This document shows positions 34,820 to 42,301 of a stretch of DNA of 64,000 nt, one piece after another. Source of the stretch: Lacipirellula parvula. Lineage in GTDB: Bacteria; Planctomycetota; Planctomycetia; Pirellulales; Lacipirellulaceae. The stretch is taken from NCBI RefSeq assembly GCF_009177095.1, contig NZ_AP021861.1, positions 5,500,501 to 5,564,500 of the forward strand. The letters are read 5' to 3'. The first letter of the stretch is position 1. Every line of letters begins with the position of its first letter. The notes below the pieces were generated by a model that made no database searches, was not told the origin of the DNA, and saw nothing but the letters and a program-made list of their open reading frames with translations. The position numbers were made by a program, and so were the translations under genes.

Positions 34820-35710
34820 CTACGCCCAGAGGAACTTTTCGCCGGTGATGCGTTCGCAGGCTTCGATGTATTTCGCTCGCGTCTTCTCCACGATCTCGGT
34901 CGGCAGCTGCGGCGGCTGGCTGTTTTTGTCCCAGCCGCTTGCGGAGAGCCAGTCGCGGACGAATTGCTTGTCGAACGACGGTTGGCCGCGGCCGACCGCG
35001 TAGCCATCGGCGGGCCAGAAGCGGCTGCTGTCGGGGGTCATCACTTCGTCGATGAGGATCGGCTGGCCGTCGACGATGCCGAACTCGAACTTCGTGTCGG
35101 CGAGGATGATGCCGATCTCCGCAGCGCGGCGGGCGCCGTGGGCGTAGACGTCGAGGCTCAGTTGGCGGAGTTGCTCGGCCAGCTCGACGCCAATGATCGC
35201 CTGCATTTCGGCGAAGGTGATGTTTTCGTCGTGATCGCCTTGGGCCGCTTTCGTGGCGGGGGTGAACAGCGGCGCTGGCAGGCGTTCCGATTCGCGGAGG
35301 CCGCTTGGCATCGAGATGCCGGCGACGCCGCCATGCTGGCGGTACTCGGCCCAGGCCGAACCGCTGAGATACGCGCGGACGACGCACTCGATCGGCACGA
35401 CCTCAGTTTTGCGGACGAGGATCGTGCGGCCGGCGAGGGCGTCGAGGTCGGCGCCGGCGGGCAGATCCATTTGCCGCACGTCGGTTTCAATGAGATGGTG
35501 GTCGATCGGCAGCGAGCGGAACCAGAAGTTGCTCACCTGCGTGAGGACGCGGCCCTTGTCGGGAATCGGCGTCGGCAGGATCCAGTCGAACGCGCTGATG
35601 CGGTCGGTGCTCACCAGGAGCAGGCGGTCGCCGAGGTCGTAGACGTCGCGGACCTTACCGCGGGTGACGGGGAGGCCGGGAAGGTTGGTTTCGATGACGG
35701 GGGCGGACAT
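34820..35710 (-). CDS. purC: Phosphoribosylaminoimidazole-succinocarboxamide synthase (SAICAR synthase)
   Basis: Joins aspartate to CAIR using ATP, in purine biosynthesis. The protein has 296 residues, the long form also found in eukaryote-like branches. GKVRDVYDLGDRLLLVSTDR near the N-terminus is the ATP-binding start, followed by ISAFDWILPTPIPDKG. The middle PIECVVRAYLSGSAWAEY and KFEFGIVDGQPILIDEVMTP are family signatures with the substrate Asp/Glu residues, and the end has SGWDKNSQPPQLP. ATG at 35710-35708 is the natural start. It forms a stand-alone minus-strand unit. guaB at 46437 is also purine-related but not linked. Confidence 0.96.
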   Translation of the reverse strand: MSAPVIETNLPGLPVTRGKVRDVYDLGDRLLLVSTDRISAFDWILPTPIPDKGRVLTQVSNFWFRSLPIDHHLIETDVRQMDLPAGADLDALAGRTILVRKTEVVPIECVVRAYLSGSAWAEYRQHGGVAGISMPSGLRESERLPAPLFTPATKAAQGDHDENITFAEMQAIIGVELAEQLRQLSLDVYAHGARRAAEIGIILADTKFEFGIVDGQPILIDEVMTPDSSRFWPADGYAVGRGQPSFDKQFVRDWLSASGWDKNSQPPQLPTEIVEKTRAKYIEACERITGEKFLWA

Positions 35711-36346
35711 GGCGGCGAGTTCCGGGGAGCGAAGCAGTTATCGGAAGGCGAGTATATCGGAAGGCGGGGTGGGTGATGTAGTGAGTTGGCGTCCATGGCG
35801 GTGGGATGCCGGGGCGTTGATGGGTTTTCCATCCCGCCGGGTGCCACTGGCATCTTGCCAGTGTGAGGCGGTTAACGGCGTCAACGCCCGAATGATGCCG
35901 GCAGACTTTAGCCGCCTGGAGAGTCAGGTGTGGACTGGTGGTGGAACTTCTGGGTCCGGACAAGCCTGGGGCATTGTCTTTCAGGCGACTGGCGTGGGGT
36001 GGAGCGCCGGGTTGGGCGTGCTCTTTTGGCACTTCGCACTGGCAGGATGCCAGTGGCACCCGCGCGGGCTACCGCTACGCGGCTAAATGGGCGTTGTGGG
36101 GTGGGGGGATTTGCGACGGGGCATTTGTAGGCAGAGCGGACCCTTCGGAGTACCTCAGGGTGACAGGGCTCCACAGGGTTCTGCGGCGGATTTGCGGCCG
36201 GCCGCGTGGAGTTGTGACCCCCGCACGGCAGTTGTAAACTGAAGTGGACGAAGGGACTTCGTCGTTCTGGCAAGGGCACAACACCGGCCGCCAAGCCACC
36301 GCACTTTGACACCACGCTTTCGCCCTTTCCACGACAGGCCTCGACT
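35711..36346. other. 636-base gene-free gap with repeat content
   Basis: The gap between purC and the GH10-like gene holds a family A variant pair (35841-36059) and otherwise mixed-composition DNA. Long ORFs on both strands arise only by reading through the repeats. No RNA gene is recognised. Confidence 0.6.
35841..36059. repeat. Palindrome family A variant, convergent pair (copy 5)
   Basis: GTGCCACTGGCATCTTGCCA at 35841 and CACTGGCAGGATGCCAGTGG at 36037 are inverted copies 170 bases apart. The stem bases match family A but the loop is ATCTT/AGGAT instead of GTG, with compensating changes that keep the hairpin. Confidence 0.8.
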
Positions 36347-37831
36347 ATGGGACAGATGCGGTTCCATCTGCATCGCCGCGACCGAATTCCCCCGGGCGGC
36401 CTCCCCCGGATCTATGTCGCGGGCAACGAAGACATTCCCTGGCAAACCAGCTCGCGCTGGGACGGGGAAACGCTCGTCATTCAACGAGGCGTCGACGATT
36501 CGGGCTACACCTACGTCCCGTGGGTTGTCGACGGCCATGGCCAGTATCTGCTGGGCACCAGCACGCTGATCGAGCGTGAGCGGCCCTACCTGCTCGACGT
36601 CGAACTCGCCCGCGGGTTGATCCAGCGGATTCGTTCGCGGCTGTTCATTTGGGAATGGCTGGGGATGAAGACGCCCCCCGAGCTGACCGAGCGTCTGCAG
36701 GAAGCGACGCGGCTTTTCTCGCGCGCGGCGACGACGCAGAAAGACGTGGCCTCGTCAGCGGAAGCGGCGAACAAGGCGATCGCGTTGGCGCTCACCGTTT
36801 CAGAGCAACTAGTGCGGGCCTACTCCGAACAAACGATCAACTCGCGGCAACGGCAGACGCCGATCGCGTCCCTATTAGGCGTGAGCCTCGGCCCCGCGGC
36901 GCCGACGGTGCAGGTGAAGCGGCAACTGGTCGATGCTTGCAACATCGTGCAACTGCCCGTCGGGTGGCGGGCGATCGAATCGCGCGAAGGCAAACGCGAC
37001 TGGAAGCCGACCGACGAACAGCTCGGCTGGTGCCAAACGGCCGGCCTGAAGGTGGCGATGGGCCCCCTGCTCCGCCTTGACGATCGCGGCGTTCCCGACT
37101 GGATGTACCTGTGGGAAGGCGACGACGACAACCTCGTGCGGCTGCTGCTCGACCACGTGAAAGCGGTCGTGTCGCGCTATGCCGGCCGGGTTCACCTGTG
37201 GCATGTCGCGTCGCGGGTGAATAACGGGCAGCTGCTGTCGCTCGATGAAGAGAGCCGGCTGAACCTCGTCGCCCAGGCGGTGCAGGTGGTACGAAAGATC
37301 GATCCGCGGACGCCGGTCGTCGTGTCGTTCGATCAACCGTGGGGCGAGTACCTGGTCGACCAGGAACACGACTTGGCGCCACTCCACTACGCGGATGCGC
37401 TGGTGCGGGCTGATTTGGGGATCTCGGGCTTCGGGCTCGAAATCAACTCCGGCTATTGGCCGCGCGGCAGCAGCCATCGGCCGACGTTTGAATATGGCAA
37501 GTTGATCGACCAGTGGAGCCAGCTGGGGCTGCCGCTAATGGTGCTGCTCACCGCGCCGAGCGGCGATCTGCCCGACCCGCTGGCGGCGAAGACGATCGCG
37601 GCGGAATTGGTTCACTCGCCCGATGCGCCGCAGCAAGACTCGCAACTAGCGCTCGCCTCGAGCGTGGCGCCGCTGCTGTTGGGGCGGACCTCGGTGCAGG
37701 TAGTGCTATGGAACCAGCTAACCGATCACGAGCCGCACGAGTTCCCGCACGGGGGGTTGTTTGACGGCAAGGGGAACCCGAAGCCGACGCTCGGGATGCT
37801 GCGTGATTTGCGGAAGGCCTGCGGCGGGTAG
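36347..37831 (+). CDS. GH10 xylanase-like protein lacking the usual catalytic glutamates
   Basis: A 494-residue protein without an obvious signal peptide. The N-terminal 150 residues are a small beta domain and a coiled-coil-like region (AATTQKDVASSAEAANKAIA). From about residue 175 the sequence follows a GH10-like TIM barrel: FQPWR-type strands, then KPTDEQLGWCQTAGLKVAMG and RVHLWHVASRVN. In active GH10 enzymes the last motif is WDVVNE, with the acid/base Glu; here it is WHVASR. The strand 7 position of the nucleophile (TELDV in active enzymes) reads MVLLTAPSG. So both Glu appear to be lost. It may be a carbohydrate-binding pseudoenzyme or have a different catalytic set. Alignment by eye is uncertain. 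Confidence 0.72.
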   Translation: MGQMRFHLHRRDRIPPGGLPRIYVAGNEDIPWQTSSRWDGETLVIQRGVDDSGYTYVPWVVDGHGQYLLGTSTLIERERPYLLDVELARGLIQRIRSRLFIWEWLGMKTPPELTERLQEATRLFSRAATTQKDVASSAEAANKAIALALTVSEQLVRAYSEQTINSRQRQTPIASLLGVSLGPAAPTVQVKRQLVDACNIVQLPVGWRAIESREGKRDWKPTDEQLGWCQTAGLKVAMGPLLRLDDRGVPDWMYLWEGDDDNLVRLLLDHVKAVVSRYAGRVHLWHVASRVNNGQLLSLDEESRLNLVAQAVQVVRKIDPRTPVVVSFDQPWGEYLVDQEHDLAPLHYADALVRADLGISGFGLEINSGYWPRGSSHRPTFEYGKLIDQWSQLGLPLMVLLTAPSGDLPDPLAAKTIAAELVHSPDAPQQDSQLALASSVAPLLLGRTSVQVVLWNQLTDHEPHEFPHGGLFDGKGNPKPTLGMLRDLRKACGG

Positions 37832-37846
37832 CGCGCAGCAAGTACT

Positions 37847-37937
37847 GTAGCCGCGGCTCAACGAGCCGCCGGAGCGGTACTCGTAATGCCTAGCCCAAAC
37901 GATCAACGCTCCGGCGGGTCGTTGACCCGCGGCTACT
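37847..37937. repeat. Family B pair without the central GAATGGGG units (copy 3)
   Basis: GTAGCCGCGGCTCAACGAGC at 37847 faces GGCGGGTCGTTGACCCGCGG ending at 37937, only about 30 bases apart. It lies between convergent genes and could terminate both. Confidence 0.83.
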
Positions 37938-37954
37938 TGCGATCACGCTGCGAC

Positions 37955-38335
37955 TTATGCGTTCGCGAAGTGCGGCGCGTGGCGGCGTTGGCCTTTCACG
38001 GCGTCTTCAAGCGAGGCGAAGTTCGGCAGCGCTTGGTCGAGGCGGCAGAAGCGAAGCGCTTCGGCACATTCCTTCGACAGGCCGCAGAGCCGCAGGGCGC
38101 CTTCGCGCTGCAGGACGCGCTTTTGGAGCATCACGAGTTGCCCCATCAGGTGGCTCGGGATCATCGACACATCGTTCATCTCCAGCACGAGCCGGTAGAC
38201 GAAGTGACGATCGGCGAGCGACCAAATTTTGTCGGCCATGCCGGCCGGCTCAGTCTTGCCGGGGCGTAGGCGCAGGAACAACCAATCGGGGCCGCGTGAA
38301 ACGTCGACGCCCCACTCTTCACAAACGTCAGCCAT
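37955..38335 (-). CDS. STAS-domain protein (anti-sigma-factor-antagonist-like)
   Basis: A 126-residue soluble protein. Start ATG at 38335 (MADVCEEWGVDVSRG); a TTG two codons upstream is possible. The core reads FVYRLVLEMNDVSMIPSHLM, in which the Ser of IPSHLM aligns with the phosphorylated Ser of SpoIIAA-like STAS proteins, followed by GALRLCGLSKECAEALRFC (typical strand-helix of STAS). The family acts by binding anti-sigma factors or as part of stressosomes. No kinase or sigma partner is adjacent. The 396-base region upstream contains only the family B element at 38554-38723. Confidence 0.78.
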   Translation of the reverse strand: MADVCEEWGVDVSRGPDWLFLRLRPGKTEPAGMADKIWSLADRHFVYRLVLEMNDVSMIPSHLMGQLVMLQKRVLQREGALRLCGLSKECAEALRFCRLDQALPNFASLEDAVKGQRRHAPHFANA

Positions 38336-38553
38336 GACCAAACTCCGCCTGCGAGGAGATTCCCTCCCAGGAAACGTTGCCGCCTCGCCAAATAGTGAGC
38401 TAAACGCATCCAGACGTTCAGCTTGAGAAGTCTCCGAGAGTTGCCTCTCCCAGAGCAGTTGGCCTTCATCTTAAGAGAGTTTGCCGGCAGGGACAATCTC
38501 GATTGGAAAGTCCGGAAAAATGGCGAGATGAATCAGTCGCGGAAGATGGAGAA

Positions 38554-38723
38554 GTAGCCGCGGCTCAACGAGTCGCTGGAGCGGATACAAATGGGGAGTG
38601 CTGAATGGGGAATGGGGTGAAGACTCTAATGCTGCGGTTTAGCAGCATGGCGTTCCCCATTCAGCATTCCACATTCGACATTGATTTGTACTCGCTCCGG
38701 CGGGGTCGTTGACCCGCGGCTAC
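38554..38723. repeat. Composite element family B (copy 4)
   Basis: GTAGCCGCGGCTCAACGAGT at the left and GGTCGTTGACCCGCGGCTAC at the right enclose GAATGGGGAATGGGG and facing CATTCCACATTCGACATT. The right end is nine bases before the alaS stop. Confidence 0.85.
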
Positions 38724-38731
38724 TGCTAGCA

Positions 38732-41584
38732 CTACGCCTTGAGCATCTCGGCGATCGTTTTGTTGGCGACGTCGAGGGCGGCGGGGAGCTTCGCCGGATC
38801 CTTGCCGCCGGCTTGGGCGAGGTCGGGGCGTCCGCCGCCGCCGCCGCCCACCGCGGCCGCGACGGGGCCGATCCACTTGCCGGCGCTGAGGCCACGTTCT
38901 TGCAACTGCTTCGAGATGCCGGCGACCAGCGTTACCTTGTCTTCGCCCTGCGTCGTGGCGAGCAGCACCGCCGACAGCGGTTGCTTCTGGCGAATCTGGT
39001 CGATCAGCTGCCGCATTAGGTTCGGCTCGACGCCTGGCACGTCGGCGACGACGACGGTCACGCCGTCGGCGGTAGTCGCCTTTTCGAGCAACGAGTCTGC
39101 CGACAGCGGGCCGGCGGCTTCGCGTTGGGCAAGCCGTTGGCCGAGCGATTCGACTTCCGTGGCCATCAATTCAATCCGCTCGGCGACGCCGAGCAGGCCG
39201 ACCGACATGCGGCGGGCGGCTTCGCCGAGGATCGACTTCATCGACTCGGCCGTGTCGCCGGCGACCTTCTTCACCGTGGCTTGCGCGGCGGCGAGGTTCG
39301 GCTTCACGCCCGCTTCGAGGGCTCGCTTCAGTTCGCGACGCTTTTCGATGAGGGCTTCGACGGCGTGCGGCAGATCGTAGCCGGCGACGCCGAGCTTCTC
39401 GGAGGCCTTCTTTACTTCCGCTTCGAGCCGTGCGCGGTAGTCGGTCGCCTTCTTGCCGGTGAGGGCGATGATCCGCCGCGTGCCGGCCGAGACCCCCTCT
39501 TCGCTGAGGATTTCAAACGCGCCGACGTCGCTCGTGCTGTTGAGGTGGACGCCGCCGCAGAGTTCGCGGCTGAAGTCGCCCATCGAGACCATGCGGACTG
39601 GGTCGGGATACTTCTCGCCGAAGAGCATCATCGCGCCTTGCTTGCGGGCGTCGGCGAGCGGGAGCGTTTCCCACTTCACCGGAGCGCCGGCGGCGACGCG
39701 TTCGACGACGTCTTTCGCGATCGCGGCGAGTTGCGTGCTTTCGACCGGGCTGAGGTTCGTGAAGTCGAACCGCAGTTCGTCGTCGGTCACCTTCGAGCCT
39801 TGCTGCTGAGCGTGCGAGCCGAGGTTCTTCTGCAGGGCATAGTGCAAGATGTGCGTCGCCGAGTGGGCGCGACGAATCGCGTCGCGGCGGGCGTCGTCGA
39901 CGGTGGCGCGAACCTTAGCGCCTTCGCGGATCGTTCCCTTGCGGAGGTGGCCGATGTGGACGATCAGCGCGCCGTCCTTCTGAGTGTCGATGACTTCGAA
40001 CTCGAAGCCATCGCCGACGAGCTTGCCGACGTCGCCGACCTGGCCGCCGCTTTCGCCGTAGAAGGGGGTGCGGTCGAGGATAACGCGGACCGTGTCGGTA
40101 ACCGGGGCGCCGGGGGCGGGGACGCCCCGGCTCGCTGATGGGGATTCATCGAGCTTGTCGACTAGGTGGTCGTTTGGCGCTTTGCCGGTGATGATCCCCT
40201 TCACGACGGCGTCGGCGACGGTGGTGTCGTAGCCGAGGAATTCGGTCGAGTGGAGGGCGTGCTTCAGCGAATCGATCGGGCCCTTGGCGCCCATGACCGT
40301 GTGCTGCACCTTGCCCGAGGCTTCGCCATGCTGCTCCATCGAGTGGGCGTAGCCTTCCCAGTCGAAGGCGAGGTTATGCTCGGCGGCGAGCGACTCGAAC
40401 AGCTCCGGCGGCACGCCGTACGTCTGGTAGAGCTCGGCGGCGACGGCGCCTTCGACCCGCGTGCGGTTCTCTTTGCGCATGTCGTCGAACGCCCGCTCGA
40501 TGCGGTTGAGACCGGCGTCGATCGTGCCGAAGAAGTTGGCTTCTTCCTTCTCGATGACGCTGGCGACGCGCTGGGCCGTTTCGACCAAGTCGGGGTACGG
40601 GCCCTTCATCGCCGCAACGACGGCGGGGACGAGCTTGTGGAGGAACGGCTCGTGCAGGCCCATTTGGTGGCCGTCGAGCACCGCGCGGCGGAGGAGCCGC
40701 TTCACGACGTACTTTTCCTTTTGCGGGCCGGGGTAAACATTCTCGTGGATCGCGAACGTGCAGGCCCGCACGTGATCGGTGATGCGGCGGCAGCGACGGC
40801 CGGCATCGCTATCGAGTTCGTACTTCACGCCGCAGATTTCCGCGGCGGCTTGCACGATCGGGAAGAGCGTGTCGATATGGTAGTTCGTCGGCACGCCTTG
40901 CAGCGTCGCGGCGGTGCGCTCGAGGCCCATACCAGTGTCGATGTTCTTCGACGGCAACGGACGGAGGTTGTTCGGCGGATCGCCGACGCGGTTGAACTGC
41001 GTGAAGACGAGGTTCCAAATCTCGACGCTCTTGCCTTGGTCGGGATGGAAGTAGATTTCGCTGCACGGGCCGCAGACGCCATCGGGACCTTGGCTGGGGG
41101 CGCTCGCCGGCCAGAAGTTTTCATCCTCGTCGCAGCGCTCGATGCGGTCGACCTTCAGGCCGATGTCTTTCTGCCAGATGCCGGCGGCTTCGTCGTCGTC
41201 CTTGTAGACGGTGACCGTGAGCCGCGACGGGTCGAGGGCGAGCCACTTCTTGTCGGTGAGGAATTCCCAGGCCCAGTTGATCGCTTCGCGCTTGAAGTAA
41301 TCGCCGAAGCTGAAGTTGCCCAGCATCTCGAAGAAGGTGTGATGGTAGGCGGTGCGACCGACGTTCTCGATGTCGCCGGTGCGGAGGCACTTCTGGCAGC
41401 TGGTGGCGCGGGTGAACTCGAGCTTCACCTTGCCGAGGAAGTGATCCTTGAACTGGTTCATGCCCGCCGGGGTGAACAGCACGCTCGGATCCCAAGTGGG
41501 GACGAGCACGTCGCTGGCGACGCGGCGGTGTCCCTTGGACTCGAAGAAGCTGAGATACTTGTCGCGAAGTTCGTCGGTTTTCAT
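38732..41584 (-). CDS. alaS: Alanyl-tRNA synthetase
   Basis: Charges tRNA-Ala and edits mischarged Ser/Gly. The 950-residue length is slightly above the usual 870-880. Start ATG at 41584 (MKTDELRDKYLSFFESKGH) matches the family N-terminus; the longer frame is not homologous. Class II motifs are seen (SDVLVPTWDPSVLFTPAGMN, GMGLERTAA). The editing domain has HSATH and CGGVHLNSTSDVGAF, which together hold the Zn-binding His/Cys set. The C-terminal GGGRPDLAQAGG is in the DHHA1 domain. Residues about 480-495 (SASRGVPAPGAPV) are an extra loop translated from a GC palindrome just before DRTPFYGESGGQVGD, a conserved site in other AlaS. The gene is otherwise typical. Confidence 0.97.
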   Translation of the reverse strand: MKTDELRDKYLSFFESKGHRRVASDVLVPTWDPSVLFTPAGMNQFKDHFLGKVKLEFTRATSCQKCLRTGDIENVGRTAYHHTFFEMLGNFSFGDYFKREAINWAWEFLTDKKWLALDPSRLTVTVYKDDDEAAGIWQKDIGLKVDRIERCDEDENFWPASAPSQGPDGVCGPCSEIYFHPDQGKSVEIWNLVFTQFNRVGDPPNNLRPLPSKNIDTGMGLERTAATLQGVPTNYHIDTLFPIVQAAAEICGVKYELDSDAGRRCRRITDHVRACTFAIHENVYPGPQKEKYVVKRLLRRAVLDGHQMGLHEPFLHKLVPAVVAAMKGPYPDLVETAQRVASVIEKEEANFFGTIDAGLNRIERAFDDMRKENRTRVEGAVAAELYQTYGVPPELFESLAAEHNLAFDWEGYAHSMEQHGEASGKVQHTVMGAKGPIDSLKHALHSTEFLGYDTTVADAVVKGIITGKAPNDHLVDKLDESPSASRGVPAPGAPVTDTVRVILDRTPFYGESGGQVGDVGKLVGDGFEFEVIDTQKDGALIVHIGHLRKGTIREGAKVRATVDDARRDAIRRAHSATHILHYALQKNLGSHAQQQGSKVTDDELRFDFTNLSPVESTQLAAIAKDVVERVAAGAPVKWETLPLADARKQGAMMLFGEKYPDPVRMVSMGDFSRELCGGVHLNSTSDVGAFEILSEEGVSAGTRRIIALTGKKATDYRARLEAEVKKASEKLGVAGYDLPHAVEALIEKRRELKRALEAGVKPNLAAAQATVKKVAGDTAESMKSILGEAARRMSVGLLGVAERIELMATEVESLGQRLAQREAAGPLSADSLLEKATTADGVTVVVADVPGVEPNLMRQLIDQIRQKQPLSAVLLATTQGEDKVTLVAGISKQLQERGLSAGKWIGPVAAAVGGGGGGRPDLAQAGGKDPAKLPAALDVANKTIAEMLKA

Positions 41585-41890
41585 GAGAGGAAGCGAGCAG
41601 TAGGCAGTGAGCAGTGGGCGGTCGGCAGCGTCGAAATCGCCTGCAGGCAACTTCCGCCGCGAGCCGGGGCGTCCTCGCCCCCGGCAATAACCAACAGCCG
41701 GCGTAAACGCGCTATGATATCGGCGCGGGGGGAGTTTGACACTACCGGTTGGGAGGGGTCTGCGGGAAGCGGGGTTCGCGGCCGCACGGCGCAGCTGATA
41801 GGCGCAATCCAGCGTTGGGGCTGGACTGGTCGCTTAAGCGACCAGTCCGAAGTGCTGAGGGGCGCCGGGAATGAGTGGGCGGAGCCCGTG
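41585..41890. other. 306-base gap upstream of alaS with palindromes
   Basis: It contains the family E hairpin at about 41657-41682 (GAGCCGGGGCGTCCTCGCCC) and the family C hairpin at 41823-41848 (GGACTGGTCGCTTAAGCGAC). The alaS promoter must lie here on the minus strand. No gene is seen. Confidence 0.6.
41823..41848. repeat. Palindrome family C (copy 2)
   Basis: GGACTGGTCGCTTAAGCGAC forms a stable hairpin and matches 19717-19740 apart from the loop (TTAA here, TGAA there). Confidence 0.8.
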
Positions 41891-42163
41891 TTAGATGCCG
41901 AGGTTCGCTAGCGCGGCGGCGACCTGGTTCACGGCGGCGGTCACCTGCGGGTGCTCGGCTTCGAACTCAAGGATCGAGTCCTGCAGTTTGCCGCCGAGCG
42001 ATTCGCCCTCTTCCGACGGCACGTCGTCGTCCGCTTCGAGCTTGCGGTGGATGTCGGCGGTGATCGCCAGCAGCGATTGCCGCGAGGCGTCATCGAGGGT
42101 GTTGGCGCCGGAGAGTTCGGACTGCAGCGTGTGGAGGGCGTCGAGTACTCGGTTCTTGTCCAT
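41891..42163 (-). CDS. DUF4404 family small helical protein
   Basis: A 90-residue acidic helical protein starting MDKNRVLDALHTLQSELSGA. The pattern of two helices, then PSEEGESLGGKLQDSILEFE and HPQVTAAVNQVAAALANLGI at the end, matches the DUF4404 family as I know it. Function is unknown. It lies on the minus strand downstream of the cyclase-kinase gene (138 bases), so it may be co-transcribed with it. Confidence 0.75.
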   Translation of the reverse strand: MDKNRVLDALHTLQSELSGANTLDDASRQSLLAITADIHRKLEADDDVPSEEGESLGGKLQDSILEFEAEHPQVTAAVNQVAAALANLGI

Positions 42164-42301
42164 CGCGCGGGATCCGGATTGCGGCTCATTCGAAGTGACG
42201 GGGCGACGAACGCCGCCCGCTGCTTCCAGTATACGCCATCACGCGATCGGCATGTAGCCGTCCGCCGCCGGCGTGCGGCGGGGCCCATGCGAACGCCGGC
42301 C

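Noticed and set aside
35664-36315. ORFs of 99-140 residues in the purC to GH10-like gap
   Set aside because: They contain peptides from palindromes (TGRMPVAPA, HWQDASGT) and no motif.
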